DNA of 64,000 nt from Nissolia schottii (taxonomy: Eukaryota > Streptophyta > Magnoliopsida > Fabales > Fabaceae). Of this stretch, positions 34,616-46,700 are shown one piece after another. A program made the translations under genes and the position numbers. The notes beneath the pieces were generated by a model. The model made no database searches and was not told where the DNA came from. It saw only the letters and a list, made by a program, of their open reading frames with translations. The stretch's first letter is position 1. Each line of letters begins with the position of its first letter. Location: assembly GCA_003254905.1 (NCBI GenBank), contig QANU01033406.1, forward strand, positions 151,058 to 215,057, read 5' to 3'.

Positions 34616-37600
34616 GCTTAATCTATAACAATTATACTTTTTAATGTAACTTATTTTTTTTATCAGTTTTACATGTACATTTATTAAAATTTGAATTCAT
34701 TTCATTAATTTTAGTTTTAAATTTTTACAAGTAAATGTATAGAATGACTTAGAGTATAAGTTAGGCTAAACCGATCACTTTTCTTTGCATATATATTAAT
34801 CCCACTTATCCCACATTTTTTTTAACTTTCAGTTCAGGTTGACTGACCCTTTCAACCCTAGCTATATATCATGAAGCAATTCATGGTGTAAACCTCTAAA
34901 ATATTGGGCATTCAAAAAAGTGTGATTGTTTCAAAAATGTTATTTTGACCACTTAAAAGGTATAAATACTTTGTCATTCCTCTTATAATACATCATGAGA
35001 TTCATTAAGGATATAAATAGGCCTATATATTATAAAAATGGTGACAAAGTGTCTATATCTTTTTAGTGGTCATAACACTACTTGTGTTTAGTTTGGGGTA
35101 AAAGTTATACACGAATTTAATTCATTCAATTACCCATGAAACAAATTTGTACAAGAAAAATGATACTTGTACACACCAAAGTTAATGTAATTACTTTAAC
35201 CTCTCAATCAAACACACCACAATGAAATAAATTCTAAAATAGATCAATACCCATCCTATCCTATTTTTAAGCTAACCCGTGATGGGGCTAAAACTGAGGG
35301 AGAAAGTGTGCACCCTAGCTATAGTACCCTTTCAGGTAGTAAACAAACCCCTGCCATATGGGTATGTTGGTCTGGCTTGGCTCAGAATTTTGGTGTCTTC
35401 TTTGTGGTTAGCTAGATCTATATATTCCCCTAGCTTGAAGCTAGCTAACCTCTTGTGTTCATTGCGTCTTCTTAATTTGGCGCACCTTAAGGGAAGGGAA
35501 CAAGATGGGTCACTGTCCATTTGTTCCTCCTTATCTCTCTGTTTCCATTAGGTGTCATGACTGTGACATTGCCTCCGAGAACTAGATCTTTCGACCTCCC
35601 AATTTGCATGATCTATTGCTTTCATTCTTATTAGGTATCCATATGTATGTGTGCATTCAGACGCATACACACACTTTTTGCTTGTCACTATTTGGATAAT
35701 GTTTCCAACACTTCTATCCAATGTGCATCATGTCTTAGCAATTTATGTTCGGAATGCTTGTTTTTTGTTTCAAAATTTAACTCCTTATCTTTAATTTATG
35801 GAAATAAGGGTCGAGAATAAACAAATTTTACCTGCCTCTTAATCATAGTAATTTTAATATAATATCAAAAATAATTTCTCCTAACAATTTAAACTGATGA
35901 ATCAAAACAATTAAATGATTTTATGTCTCTTAACTATATTTAAATATAAAGTCAAAGGCAAATTACACTCATAGTAATTCCCTAAGGTTCATCAATCTAT
36001 ATTTTTCCTCTTCAACTTTTTCGCATGACACCTAATTACTCCCATCCCTTTAACACATGACACATTTTAAAAATATTTCATTTTGCTGGTTCGTAAGTTC
36101 GTATCGAAACATTACACTTGCCCTTTTGTGACTTGAGCTGATTTAGGGTTTATCGTTTTAATAGTTGAATTACAACTTCTCATCATATAGATCATTCAAC
36201 ATAACTATTATTTAATAGCACAAATGAAAGTTCATCATACTTTTTTTGACTAATAAAGTTAAAGATATAAAATTGTGATAATTTTAAATATGTCAATAAA
36301 GAATGGGAAATGCTTGTCTCGACAAGAAGTCTTGCAAGACTGTCTCGGCAACACAACACCGTTGATTTCATTTTTCCCTTTAATATTTTATTTTTTAATT
36401 TGTTTAAACATAAGTAAGCAACCATTTGATCCATTGCCATGCATAGTTGAGCAAAATTTTGTCCTGCTGTGTATCATTACTCATAAAGAATATACTTAGT
36501 TTTATAATGGTTCTAAATCTGTTAATAAAAGATATACCTATAGTACCAACAAAATAGATATATCTACTGTTTGTGATGATTTTAAATGTAGTAAATGATA
36601 TATCTATGATTTTGTCATAATTTTAACATTCTCACTAAAACTTATAGTGACACACTAAGTATCATGGGTAAATGTCTACGACTTTTTTTGATTCCATGTG
36701 CATTGTCACTGATAGTGACTACACAAAGATAGAGGCATGTCAAATGTTACAAACTAAATATTCATTGGTATATTTTTTTTTTTTTAGAATTTCATAAATA
36801 CCTGGATCTATGGCGGTTGATTCTAAACTGATATGAAACCTTGCAGCAATTAAGCACGGGGTGGTTTTGTGGTATTCCTCAACCAAATTTCTTTAGCTCC
36901 TCAATGGGACCTTTGTTTATCATTAAATATGAGCCCACATAAATATTGGAAATACAAATTTACAACATTTTTTACTATATATGTGGCTTTTAACGTCACT
37001 AAATTTTAAGTTCCTTGCATTGTCTTTTTAGTTTAATAGGTTAGGAAATTATATTACTTTAATCTATTTTATATATATATATATGTAATTATAAATATAA
37101 TCATATTAACTATTTTTTATGACTTATATTATTTAGTCTAACTAATATTTAATGAAATTAAATAAAGGATTAAGTCATACTATTTTATTGATTTGGGCTC
37201 GAAATGGGTAATAGTCGCTTAACATATTTTTTTTTATTGACTTTTAGGGTTTTATGGGAACCACTAGCCAATTATAAATAGGTAAAGAGGATTTTGGTCT
37301 ACAACACATCAAAATCAAATAAGTAGTCTCTTTTCCCATGTGAAGAACTATGTTCAAGCCTTGTTAGGAAATACAGTGATTATGGTTGAGGAAGACCAAT
37401 AACCGTGAATCCAAATATCAATGAACAATATCAATTAACTCATATATATTTAGGAATTTAGGTATGCTTCCGCATCTAGTCTATTTATTTTCTTAATGAT
37501 TTAATATGGATAGTCTTGGGATAATAAAGAATTAAGGATTTCTAGCATACTAACCAACCGACTTACCATGGCCTTCCTATTATCCTGCCCCTCGGCTCCC

Positions 37601-37616
37601 AACCCCCTCCTCTATC

Positions 37617-37695
<79 letters not shown>

Positions 37696-38008
37696 CACTA
37701 TTTCTATCTTTTAACTCTTGCAGAGCTCGGAACTAAGAGATTTGTGATCCAGTTGATCTATCTACCAACCAACCCCAAGGGCAATATATATTTTAATGAC
37801 TCTTACACCCACACTCGTATGATAAAAGCCATCTTTCCTTTTCTCAAATCCCTACTAATCTTACTAACACCTCTTGATCGAATCATCATTCACCTTATCC
37901 TTGTCCTTATTTTTTCAACTAGATCCCTTGATTTACATTCTAATGCTCACCCCTATTAATAATACTCTTACTATAAAAACACCGTTTTTGACGTTAGAAA
38001 GGTAGGTT
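34616..38008. other. AT-rich intergenic DNA
   Basis: No recognisable gene. A 90-codon frame at 35279-35551 lies in a less AT-rich patch, but its product matches nothing I know. The right end has a compound microsatellite. Confidence 0.45.
37611..37694. repeat. Compound microsatellite TCTCTA / TC / TA
   Basis: TCTCTA units pass into TC units and then about 22 TA units. Confidence 0.96.
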
Positions 38009-39552
38009 CACTACAAGAAAAAAAAACATGTTTAGCAACGATTTTTAAAGCATTTAATGGCAATTCTAAACTGTCGCCAAACTGTTTACCAGTGGTTTTC
38101 AAAATGGTTGTGTATTCTACCGTTGAAAAACCCTTTAACAGTGGTTTCCAGTGACTGCTAGAATAACAGTTGTTGTTTGTTGATTAACAACGATTTGAAG
38201 TGGCAGTTTCTTTTGTGGCAGTTCAAAACTACTAGAAAACAAGAGACAAGGAAGCATTTGACAACTGTGTAGCAGTGGTTTGAAACCGCCGCTAAGTTGT
38301 TGTTGTTGTTTTACTTTCTTTTCTCATAACAATTATCAACTAACTATTTGTTTTACACCAAAATATCAATAATTTACTCAAAAGAAATTATGTTAACTTC
38401 AAATAAACCACAAATAAGTGTCTAACTGTATCATAAACATATTTAAGAAATATGATGTATAAAGAAGCATCCACAATCCTAATGATTAGCATTGTAAGCT
38501 AACCTTGAGCAAATATTTAAAGAGATTTATTACATAATCCAATAAACACCCATAATAAACATATAAACATCTAAAACTAAAAATAGAAACATGTAGTCTT
38601 CTTTTTCAATAGATCACTTTCCACTTGGATTTGAATGATGACGTTGAGAATCATGATTGGCCTTACTTCCATCATCCGGTGCCCGAAGATAAAGAGTTGT
38701 TTGCATTTGTTACTATCATATAAAATAATTTCTTATAACACAAACAGCAAAGCAGTCTAATAGAATTTTAAAATTTTAAAGTACACCATTGAAGTAATCA
38801 TGGCAGCCAAGTCAAGAAGCATGCAAATTGGTTGCTTGCATTTGCAGAATATATTTCACTGCTTGTTGTAGTGACTGCTTTGAAAGTATCAATCACCATT
38901 TTATTAAACAAAGTCAACAAAATCCAAACCAAAAGAAGTCTACTACCTCACTTCTTAGTTTCCCTTGTTCCTTTCACTTGTAACTTTTGAAGCTTATTTT
39001 TGCACCTCACTTAGGTATGACAAGAATATAGTTGCAAATGGTGGCTACGGATTTGTAAGAGAAGAACATGATTTGGAGCTAGAGATTTGCAAGAACGCGA
39101 TTAGAGAAGAATGTGATTTGGAACTAGGGATCTCACACGGTGGCTCAATGTGTGGGAGAAGGAGATGAAGGCGACTACAGATTTGTGAGAGAATAACACG
39201 ATTTGGAGCTAGGGATTTGGAGAAGAATGGGATTTGGAGCTAGGGATTTCAATGGTGGTGGCTTACCGAATGCTTCGGTGCTCAATGCTCAATATTATAA
39301 TGTTTTGAGAGTGAGATAATAAGAGAACACATTGGCTCAATTTTTTTTAAGTAATGTCTTAGCAGCGGTTAAAATTGTGGCAACAATTGAAATTTTTTAA
39401 ACCGCTGCTAAGCTAAACAAAACAATGGGAAATAGAGTAATTGGTGACCATTAACCTAAATCGTTGCTATAAATGCAGGAAATCAAGATATTCCAACTGT
39501 TTGACAAACTGTTGCTAAATAACCACTAGTAAATTGTGTCTTTTTGGTAGTG
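38009..39552. mobile_element. Non-autonomous CACTA-like element, 1.5 kb
   Basis: Starts CACTACAAGAAAAA and ends in the reverse complement of CACTACCAAAAAGACAC. The subterminal regions carry variants of an AAACCGC/GCGGTTT word in both orientations, such as GGTTTGAAACCGCCGC on the left and TTAGCAGCGGTTAA and AAACCGCTGCTAAG on the right. The interior has a short repeat (TTGGAGCTAGGGATTT and variants, about four copies, 39075-39250) but no transposase. No matching 3-bp target duplication was found. Confidence 0.65.
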
Positions 39553-40919
39553 ATCTTGACCTAAATTACTATTATTATTTATTTTTCTCGTTGCACTAGT
39601 ATTCAAACTTATTATTAGTGAGACTGACTAATTCGGTTTTGAGTGTTTTGACTATCCCTCTTGACACAGGTTAAGAAAGAGACAAATTTACCTACTACTT
39701 GACCAACCTCGTGTTGGTCTAAATTCCTATTCTTTACCTAGAAGTCAAGACGACAAGTTTCTTTTTCCTCTTACACATATAGTGAGAGAGAGAGAGAAGC
39801 GGGTAACTATGTGTAGCTTGCTCCTGCTGTTAGAGACTTTAGAATTTTGGGGTTTGTTAACTAATTTGTTTAGAAAACATTGTTCATTTGCTATTTTTAA
39901 TATTTATTACAAAATTATCACATTATTTGTATTTATTTTTAAGATTTTTTTACAAAAATAACGGAAAATAAAATAAAAAATTAGTTTCTTTTATGAAATG
40001 ATAAAAAAAAGTAAACAACATGAATATAATACGGCATTTTTATAATTAATATTAAAAAACACTTTTTAAAAACCAAACATATATCCTATTACCTTTTGAA
40101 ATTATCAAACATTCGGTTCACTCTGTTTAGCCTTTATTGGGAGACCACATCATATATAGACTCATAACTCTATTCAGCAATTTTTATTACTTGAATTGTC
40201 GGCTACAAAACCAAGTATATATTTGGTTTTTTGTACTTACAAGAAAAGAGATATTTTCGCAGAAAAAAACAGAAAGCAACAGTAATTTAGAAAAAACGAG
40301 AACCCACCATTTCTCCCCTTAACGCATTAAAACTTTGGCTGGACATATACAGCACCATCAAGCAGACAAACAAGTTAGCAACATGTATGGATGGACCTAA
40401 CACAAAGACCGTGACAGATATGTGGGGCTTTTCCTACGTGTCTGACTCTTAATGAGAGTGGTGTTATTTAAAAATCACATTTCAAATACTATGTATAATA
40501 TTTCTCTTAAATTAATAAATTATATACAATACTCACTACATTATAAAATTTATTTCTCTGATATATGATGTTATCTTAATAAATACATATCCCGATATTT
40601 ACACACTCATCTTAATATGATATCTCTATGATATGAGTTAAAATAATATTTTCCGTAAACCCCCAAAAATAATATTAGTATTTTTATTGACAATTATAAG
40701 GATTGAACTCATTATTCTGATGGGCACGATAGATATCATTGTCTTCTGAAACTAGAGAACTTGGACCACAAAAGGGGCATCTTTTTCGTATATTGAATTA
40801 GCATTGTGGGGGCCACCTCATAATTTGATAGAGATTTGTTACGCAAAAGTTTGGATTACTTTTATTCAGTCTAATTATCCTTTTAATAATTTTTATGATT
40901 GACATTGGATAATAATATT
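39553..40919. other. AT-rich intergenic DNA
   Basis: No coding signature and no clear element ends. A short GA run lies at about 39785-39797. Confidence 0.5.
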
Positions 40920-41480
40920 ATATTTTTTGCTTAAATTTATTTTGAATCCTTAATAAATTTTGAAGATTTAGTTTAGATCCCTAAAAAATAATTTTTTAGT
41001 TTTGGTTCAAACATAAAAAATATTTGGTTTTAGTCTATGTCATTAGTAGAGCTCCATTAATTACTTACGTGGCTAACAGACTCTCTCGTCAATAGTGTCA
41101 TATCAACAAAATAAACTAACCCAATTCATAATCAGGTCCAAACTAACGCATAACTCACTATTTGACCCAGATTTGTCCCCCAAATCATGACCCATACACG
41201 ACTCAAATCTAGGCCAAAATAGCAAGTTATTAGTTGGGTTAGGGCCAAGTTATAAGTCTGATAGGTTTATTTTGCTTACATAACACTACTAATGGACACT
41301 TTGTTAGTCACATCAATTATTAATAGAATCTCAATAATGATAGTGCCTAAAATCAAATCATTTATAATATATTAGAGCTTAAAACCAAATATTTATACTA
41401 TGTTTGGACAAAAAAAAAATTAGGAACCTAAACTAAATCTTGAAAATTTTTCGAAGACCTGAAACATATCTAAAGCTTAT
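40920..41480. mobile_element. Mutator-like MITE with long terminal inverted repeats
   Basis: The left arm contains GAAGATTTAGTTTAGATCCC and the right arm, in reverse complement, CAAGATTTAGTTTAGGTTCC. The surrounding 80-90 bp also align. The middle has paired words for GTGGCTAAC and GTTAGTCAC. The style matches MULE-type MITEs with long ends. A 9-bp target duplication was not identified. Confidence 0.6.
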
Positions 41481-42480
41481 TTTCTTTTTATTTTGTTTGC
41501 CAAAATTATCAAGTGTTTTCATGGTATTGTTATGATGATAATTAGGTTAAATATTTATGCATATTATATATTTATTATGTGGTATATAGACTCATTTTGT
41601 TTTACAAAAAAAAATAAATTCATTTTGTATGAGACATTCACTATTAGCACTGCAAATAGACTCATGTGTTAACTTATATGCTCATTCACTATTAGCACTA
41701 CAACAAAAAGGTAATTTTGTAGCAGTTCAAAATACTATTTTGTGGCGGTTTGCACTGCCACTAAAATTTTTTTGTAGCGGTTGGCTATCCGCTGCAACCT
41801 TGTGCATTTGAAAACTATTCTACAACAGTTTCCAACAACCGCTTTGCAACGGTTCCCAACCACCGTTATATTTAAATTATATATTTTTTTATAAAGTGTT
41901 AGCGGTGGTTGGATACTGCCGCTATGCTTAACTTTTAATTTTTAAATATTTATTTGCAGTGATTTATAACCACCACTATGTTTAATTTTTAATTTTTAAA
42001 AATTTTATTTGCAGCAGTTTTTAACTGCCACTACCTTTAAGTTTCAATTTTTTTGGCACCTAAAGCTAATATTACCAACTTCTCTAATATTTCATTTGCT
42101 CATACAAAAGAGTCCATAGTCCAAACAAAATAGAAGGAATTTCAGGTTGCTCGCTTGCTAATCTACAAGTCTTTGTGAAAGTGCAAATCCAAAGATGAGA
42201 AGTCAAGACAAATTGTGCAAGGTGGAGAGAGTAAAGGTGGCAAAAAAAAACCCTATGAATTAAACATTTCCCAACCAAACTAAGGGTAAGATAATTTGAT
42301 CATCAACATTCAAGCCCACAAGACCATTCTAATCATGTTATTTGTATCCTTATTGGAATATTGGTCCCTACGTAACCAAATGAGAAACAAGCAATGGTAA
42401 CTGATACCACAACTAATAGTAAATAAAGTATTTTCACAACATAAAACATTAAGAAAAATGTATTTCCACAACAATCATAC

Positions 42481-43131
42481 CCCAAGCCGAAATGCAGTCC
42501 CCTGGCCCTAGCAATTCGACTCCAATATTTTGGTTGCATTCAACACTTCTTCCATACTAGCTCCATAAGCAAGCACAGCACATACTATAGCTCCAATAGA
42601 GGAACCAGCTTAAGGTGTGGTTTCCTGAGCATCATCATCAACATAAAATTCCAAGTCAAACCCCAAGACTTCAGTATATAACTACATAATTATATATGAA
42701 ATAACTACTTCTCTAACTTAACTTGCTGACTAGTTATCACATCAAATATTAGCTCTAAACACAAAAACATAATCCACGTTCACCGTCCCAATAAGATAAT
42801 ATCTAATATAAACCCAGAATTGAAACCAAAAAAAAAAGTCACCTTTCTCTATCTTAAATTGAAGACTAGTTATCACATCAAATTCAATCTCATTCTAACT
42901 AGATATTGGCTCTAAACACAAACATAATCCACAAGAGTAGTCCCAATACAATAATATCTAACATAAACCCAAAATTGAAAGAGAAAAAAAAATCACCTTG
43001 ATGTAACAATTTTCAATGAGAAACTGAGGAACACCAAGATGGTAAGGGAAGAGAAGTCCAAGAGCAGAGAAGCTAAACCTAAGGCTGGTGACCACTCTCC
43101 GATTGCGCTTAGCCTAAACGTCCTTCACCTT
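42481..43131 (-). pseudogene. Patatin-like lipase gene fragment, two exons
   Basis: Minus strand. Exon a (43131-42997, 45 codons) ends in FSALGLLFPYHLGVPQFLI then ENCYIK. A 372-bp intron with AAG|GTGA donor and CTCAG|GAA acceptor follows. Exon b (42624-42481, 48 codons) reads ETTP, a stop, AGSSIGAIVCAVLAYGASM, EEVLNATKI, then a stop and GTAFRLG. These match the start of the plant patatin-like phospholipase domain; the nucleophile elbow G-S-S-I-G (GXSXG) is intact. The reading frame is continuous across the intron in phase 0. One stop interrupts exon a and two interrupt exon b. The domain stops before the catalytic aspartate. Retained introns mean DNA-level copying, not retroposition. Confidence 0.88.
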
Positions 43132-43245
43132 CTGCAAAATAATAGTTCTAAAATTAATATGACTAATTTGATTTACCTTAGAGTAGCTCCCAGGTCATCA
43201 AAAGTTTAGCAATGGATACCTCTTATAGTTGGAGATTCAAGCTCA

Positions 43246-43367
43246 TAAAAAAGCCATGCACCCCTTTCCATTCATCTCTTTCGTGACCAATTCGGTAGCT
43301 TCTTCCTTCACAAACCAAATGTATGCAAATCCTAGAGACTGTCCAAATTCATCTATGAGAAGCTTGA
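43246..43367 (-). pseudogene. RRM-like exon fragment
   Basis: Minus strand. After an acceptor-like ATATTGCAG the reading is KLLIDEFGQSLGFAYIWFV, EEATELVTKEMNGK, then a stop. This looks like the second half of an RNA-recognition motif, with RNP1 (normally G-x-S-K-G-F-A/G-F-V-x-F) and the EMNGK helix end. It lies 115 bp upstream of the patatin-like fragment on the same strand but from an apparently different gene. Confidence 0.55.
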
Positions 43368-43449
43368 CTGCAATATCATATTTTAAATCAGTTAAAATGG
43401 AATACATCAAGAACAGTAATCGTCGTAAAGAAATAAAATAGTATATCTT

Positions 43450-43733
43450 TATTGTCGGTTGCGACTGACGCTGGTATAGGAAAAAAATATTATTATATTT
43501 ACCATCTCTATTAACTGACGGTAATCCGGTTCAAATGTACTCACATTCGAACCTGTTTCCGTCAGTTTTAACCGGCGGTAATTACCGTCGTTTACGGTAA
43601 ATCTATTACCATTGATCACTTTACCGCCGGCTTCGTGACTGACGGTAAACCCGACGGTAAGCATAAAAGCCAACGGAAAATGTGAAATTTTTTTACGGTA
43701 TTTCCAACAGTAATAGACTGTTTTCTTATAGTG
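43450..43733. mobile_element. Right end of a second CACTA-like family
   Basis: Ends at 43733 in the reverse complement of CACTATAAGAAAAC. The 280 bp before it contain many ACTGACGGTAA/TTACCGTCAGT words in both orientations. The matching left end was not found, so this is probably a truncated element nested in the previous one. Confidence 0.55.
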
Positions 43734-46700
43734 AGAGGTAGTTTTAGAAATCGCCGCAAAACAACCATCAGTAAGTTACATTTTTCTTGTTGGGTAGGTG
43801 GGACCCTGTAGACCTAGGACCCACACTCTAGTAAGACCTTATCTAATGGTAAATAAGGTGAGTCTATCAATATGGTATCTCATGTAAAATAAATACGCAT
43901 ATTGTTTAATTATGATATCGTTGGGTCTTTGTGTTTTTTATTAATCGTATCTTTAATACAATTTTTTTAAAAATTTTTGACACAAGAAGGGTCAATTTCT
44001 TTATTGTTTCAAACAATCAAGGTCAATTTTCTTCACAAAATTATAAAGAGCTGAAAATATATTAAAAACAGAAAACAAAATAAGGAAAAAATGAAAAAAG
44101 AAAGACCCTAAACTTGCATGAAAATTAGACTAGCCCAATCTGTTGCACATATAATTTTCCCCATCTATAATAGTAAAATTCACATATGCAGATAAAATTA
44201 ACCATACAAGTAAGAGAAGAGCAAAACAAAATTTTAAATTAGGGACAAAATGATAAAAGAAGTCACCATAACACTATTCATTTAAAGGAGTGACCAATCT
44301 TTTATGTCTATTACCACTTTCACTTTCATTAATTTTCATATAATTGTCCTAAATAATCACTCTTTTATTTCAACTAATATTAATTCCCTACAATCAATTC
44401 AAAATTTATAAAAAAATCATTATTTTTAATTTAATTAAAGAATAATAAACCATTTAGAATAATTAATATCATCTCATTTTTCAATTTTTACATAGTCACC
44501 AAATATTACACGTATTGTTAATTAATTAATTTAATATATTTATTTATATTTAAATACCAATTATTTAAAAAAATTGATACAGTAAATATTTAAATAATAT
44601 AACAGTAAATATTTTTAAAAAATGATAAATAAATAAAAATAAAATATGCACAAATAAATTGTAATTTACTATTGTGTATTTTATTTTGTAACATCTGGTG
44701 TTTCTATAATTAAAAAAGTTTCAAATAAACACACGATATCATGGTTTATTATTGAATAACTAATTTTTATTATAGTTATTTTGTTCGTTATTTTCATTCT
44801 TATAAATTATTTAGAAATTTAATTTCATTTAGAAATATGTAAAATATAATTTATTAGATTAATATATAAAAAGCAATTTAGCATAGATAGTTTCTGTGTT
44901 TCTAAAAGATTAAACATTTTAAACGTTTCTTTCAGAGTTTAACTGCTATGCACTGACAATGTAAAATTTTTTATACTGTCAATCAATCAAATCATTTTAT
45001 ATGCATGACTTTTTAAGTAGTTAATGAGAGGATAAATTATTTTTACTTATATGACAATATTTAATTATGTGATATTATAAAAAAGTTTTGCACGTGAATT
45101 ACAATTAAACTCTTTTCTTATGAGACAACTAACTAACTTAACATATTAAGTTACCTTAACTTTGAAGAACAAAGACGAACAAATAACCTGTAATAACAAT
45201 TAATTTGTCAACAATAATAAAATATGATGTCATACTTATATTTTTTTTGAGTTTGAAGGTCCATCGCCAAGAGTAATCTTTTTGAAGGGACTTTAATGTT
45301 GGCTATGAATTTTTCTCTATATTGTGAGGGATCAAATCCCTTATTAGATGATCGTATTGAGTCTCGTGGTTATGTCATACGTATATTGGTATAATATAAA
45401 CTAAACAACTTATGGTATTATATGTTTGTTTGATAGAACTACATACAAATGTTACAAAATAAGGTATATGATTATATATTACGATTTATTTGTACAATTT
45501 TTACTATTAATAATTTTTTATTTGTTATTATTTTGAAATACACACTACCATATAATCTATAATATTGTATAAAGCAGCTGGAGCTCTTCGACCGTTTATT
45601 GATCACAAATTGATTCTTACAATTTTAATCTTGTTATTTATTCGAACAGTTTTATCAACATTAATTATGTAAAGATAAAATTATCAATACGTATAATCTG
45701 TTAACCTACTTACAACAAAGGTTTCTTGCAGTTACTTTTTCTTTTTAACATCTTTTCACAGGCCCATAGTGCCTGTCCCCTCTAGTTTAAATAATTATTG
45801 TATAAACTTACTTAAAAATACTTAATATCAATGCATATTTAATAACCACAATTAACGGGTTGGATAAAAATATAAAATTATAATTAAAGCGAAAACATAC
45901 ACTTTAGAGATTAAATAGTCTTATTTTAAAATTTAAAAAATTGAAGTGACTCACATTACACTTTTAAAATTAAAGTAGGCATTTCTCCATATCTAATTTG
46001 TTTAATAAACTTGTTCAGAAATTTTTCCTTCCATAAAAAGAAAATAGACATCTCCATCGATATATATTGTCCAGCTGACTGTCAATTCTTAATCTTCCAC
46101 ATAAGTTTCTATCATCCTATCTATCATTTTCTAGGGATTTTAATGGATTCGCATTGATAGATAACGAGTGGCTGCTTCATCTTTTCATACTATTGATAGA
46201 GAGATTTATGGTTATTTGCCTTGATTTCACACATGATTACAAATATGAAGAGAATCACGACTTCGACAACCTGGAATCCAATATTTTTTTTAATTGAAGC
46301 AACTTATCATAATAGAAAAATATTTTCATGTTCCCAAAACACATTTCAATACATGATTTAAAAATATTATTAATCACTAATTTTGACATGTGTGTTTTAA
46401 AAAAAAAAAGGATTTAATTGGTATATATTAATGAGTTAAAAAAAATTTACATTGTTATATAATTTAATATTGATTCTATTTCTTATTATTTAAAAAATTA
46501 TGCATATAAAATAATTTGATTGAATAATAATATAAAAAATCTAACACGATGCATAAAAATTAAACTTAAATAAAAAACTAATTATTAATAATATTTGTGG
46601 AACGTTCCCTATAAGAAATATGCAAGAATTTCCCATGCAAAAATCCAAATCAATATTCTTCTCACAGTAATGAACAAGATTGACAGAGTTATGGATAATA

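Larger units (their letters stand above)
41696..43798. mobile_element. CACTA-like element carrying host gene fragments
   Basis: Left end CACTACAACAAAAAGG. The subterminal words GCGGTT/AACCGC and TGCCACTA recur to about 42035. A matching but damaged right end (AATCGCCGCAAAAC, then TTTTTCTTGTTGGGTAG) lies at 43747-43798. Just left of 41696 the sequence CATTCACTATTAGCACT is already present once (41635), so the end is partly duplicated. Between the ends lie intron-containing fragments of a patatin-like gene and possibly an RRM gene, plus another CACTA end. The outer right border is inferred. Confidence 0.55.

Noticed and set aside
35279..35551. 90-codon frame in a less AT-rich patch
   Set aside because: No family resemblance and an overlapping frame on the other strand; insufficient to call a gene.
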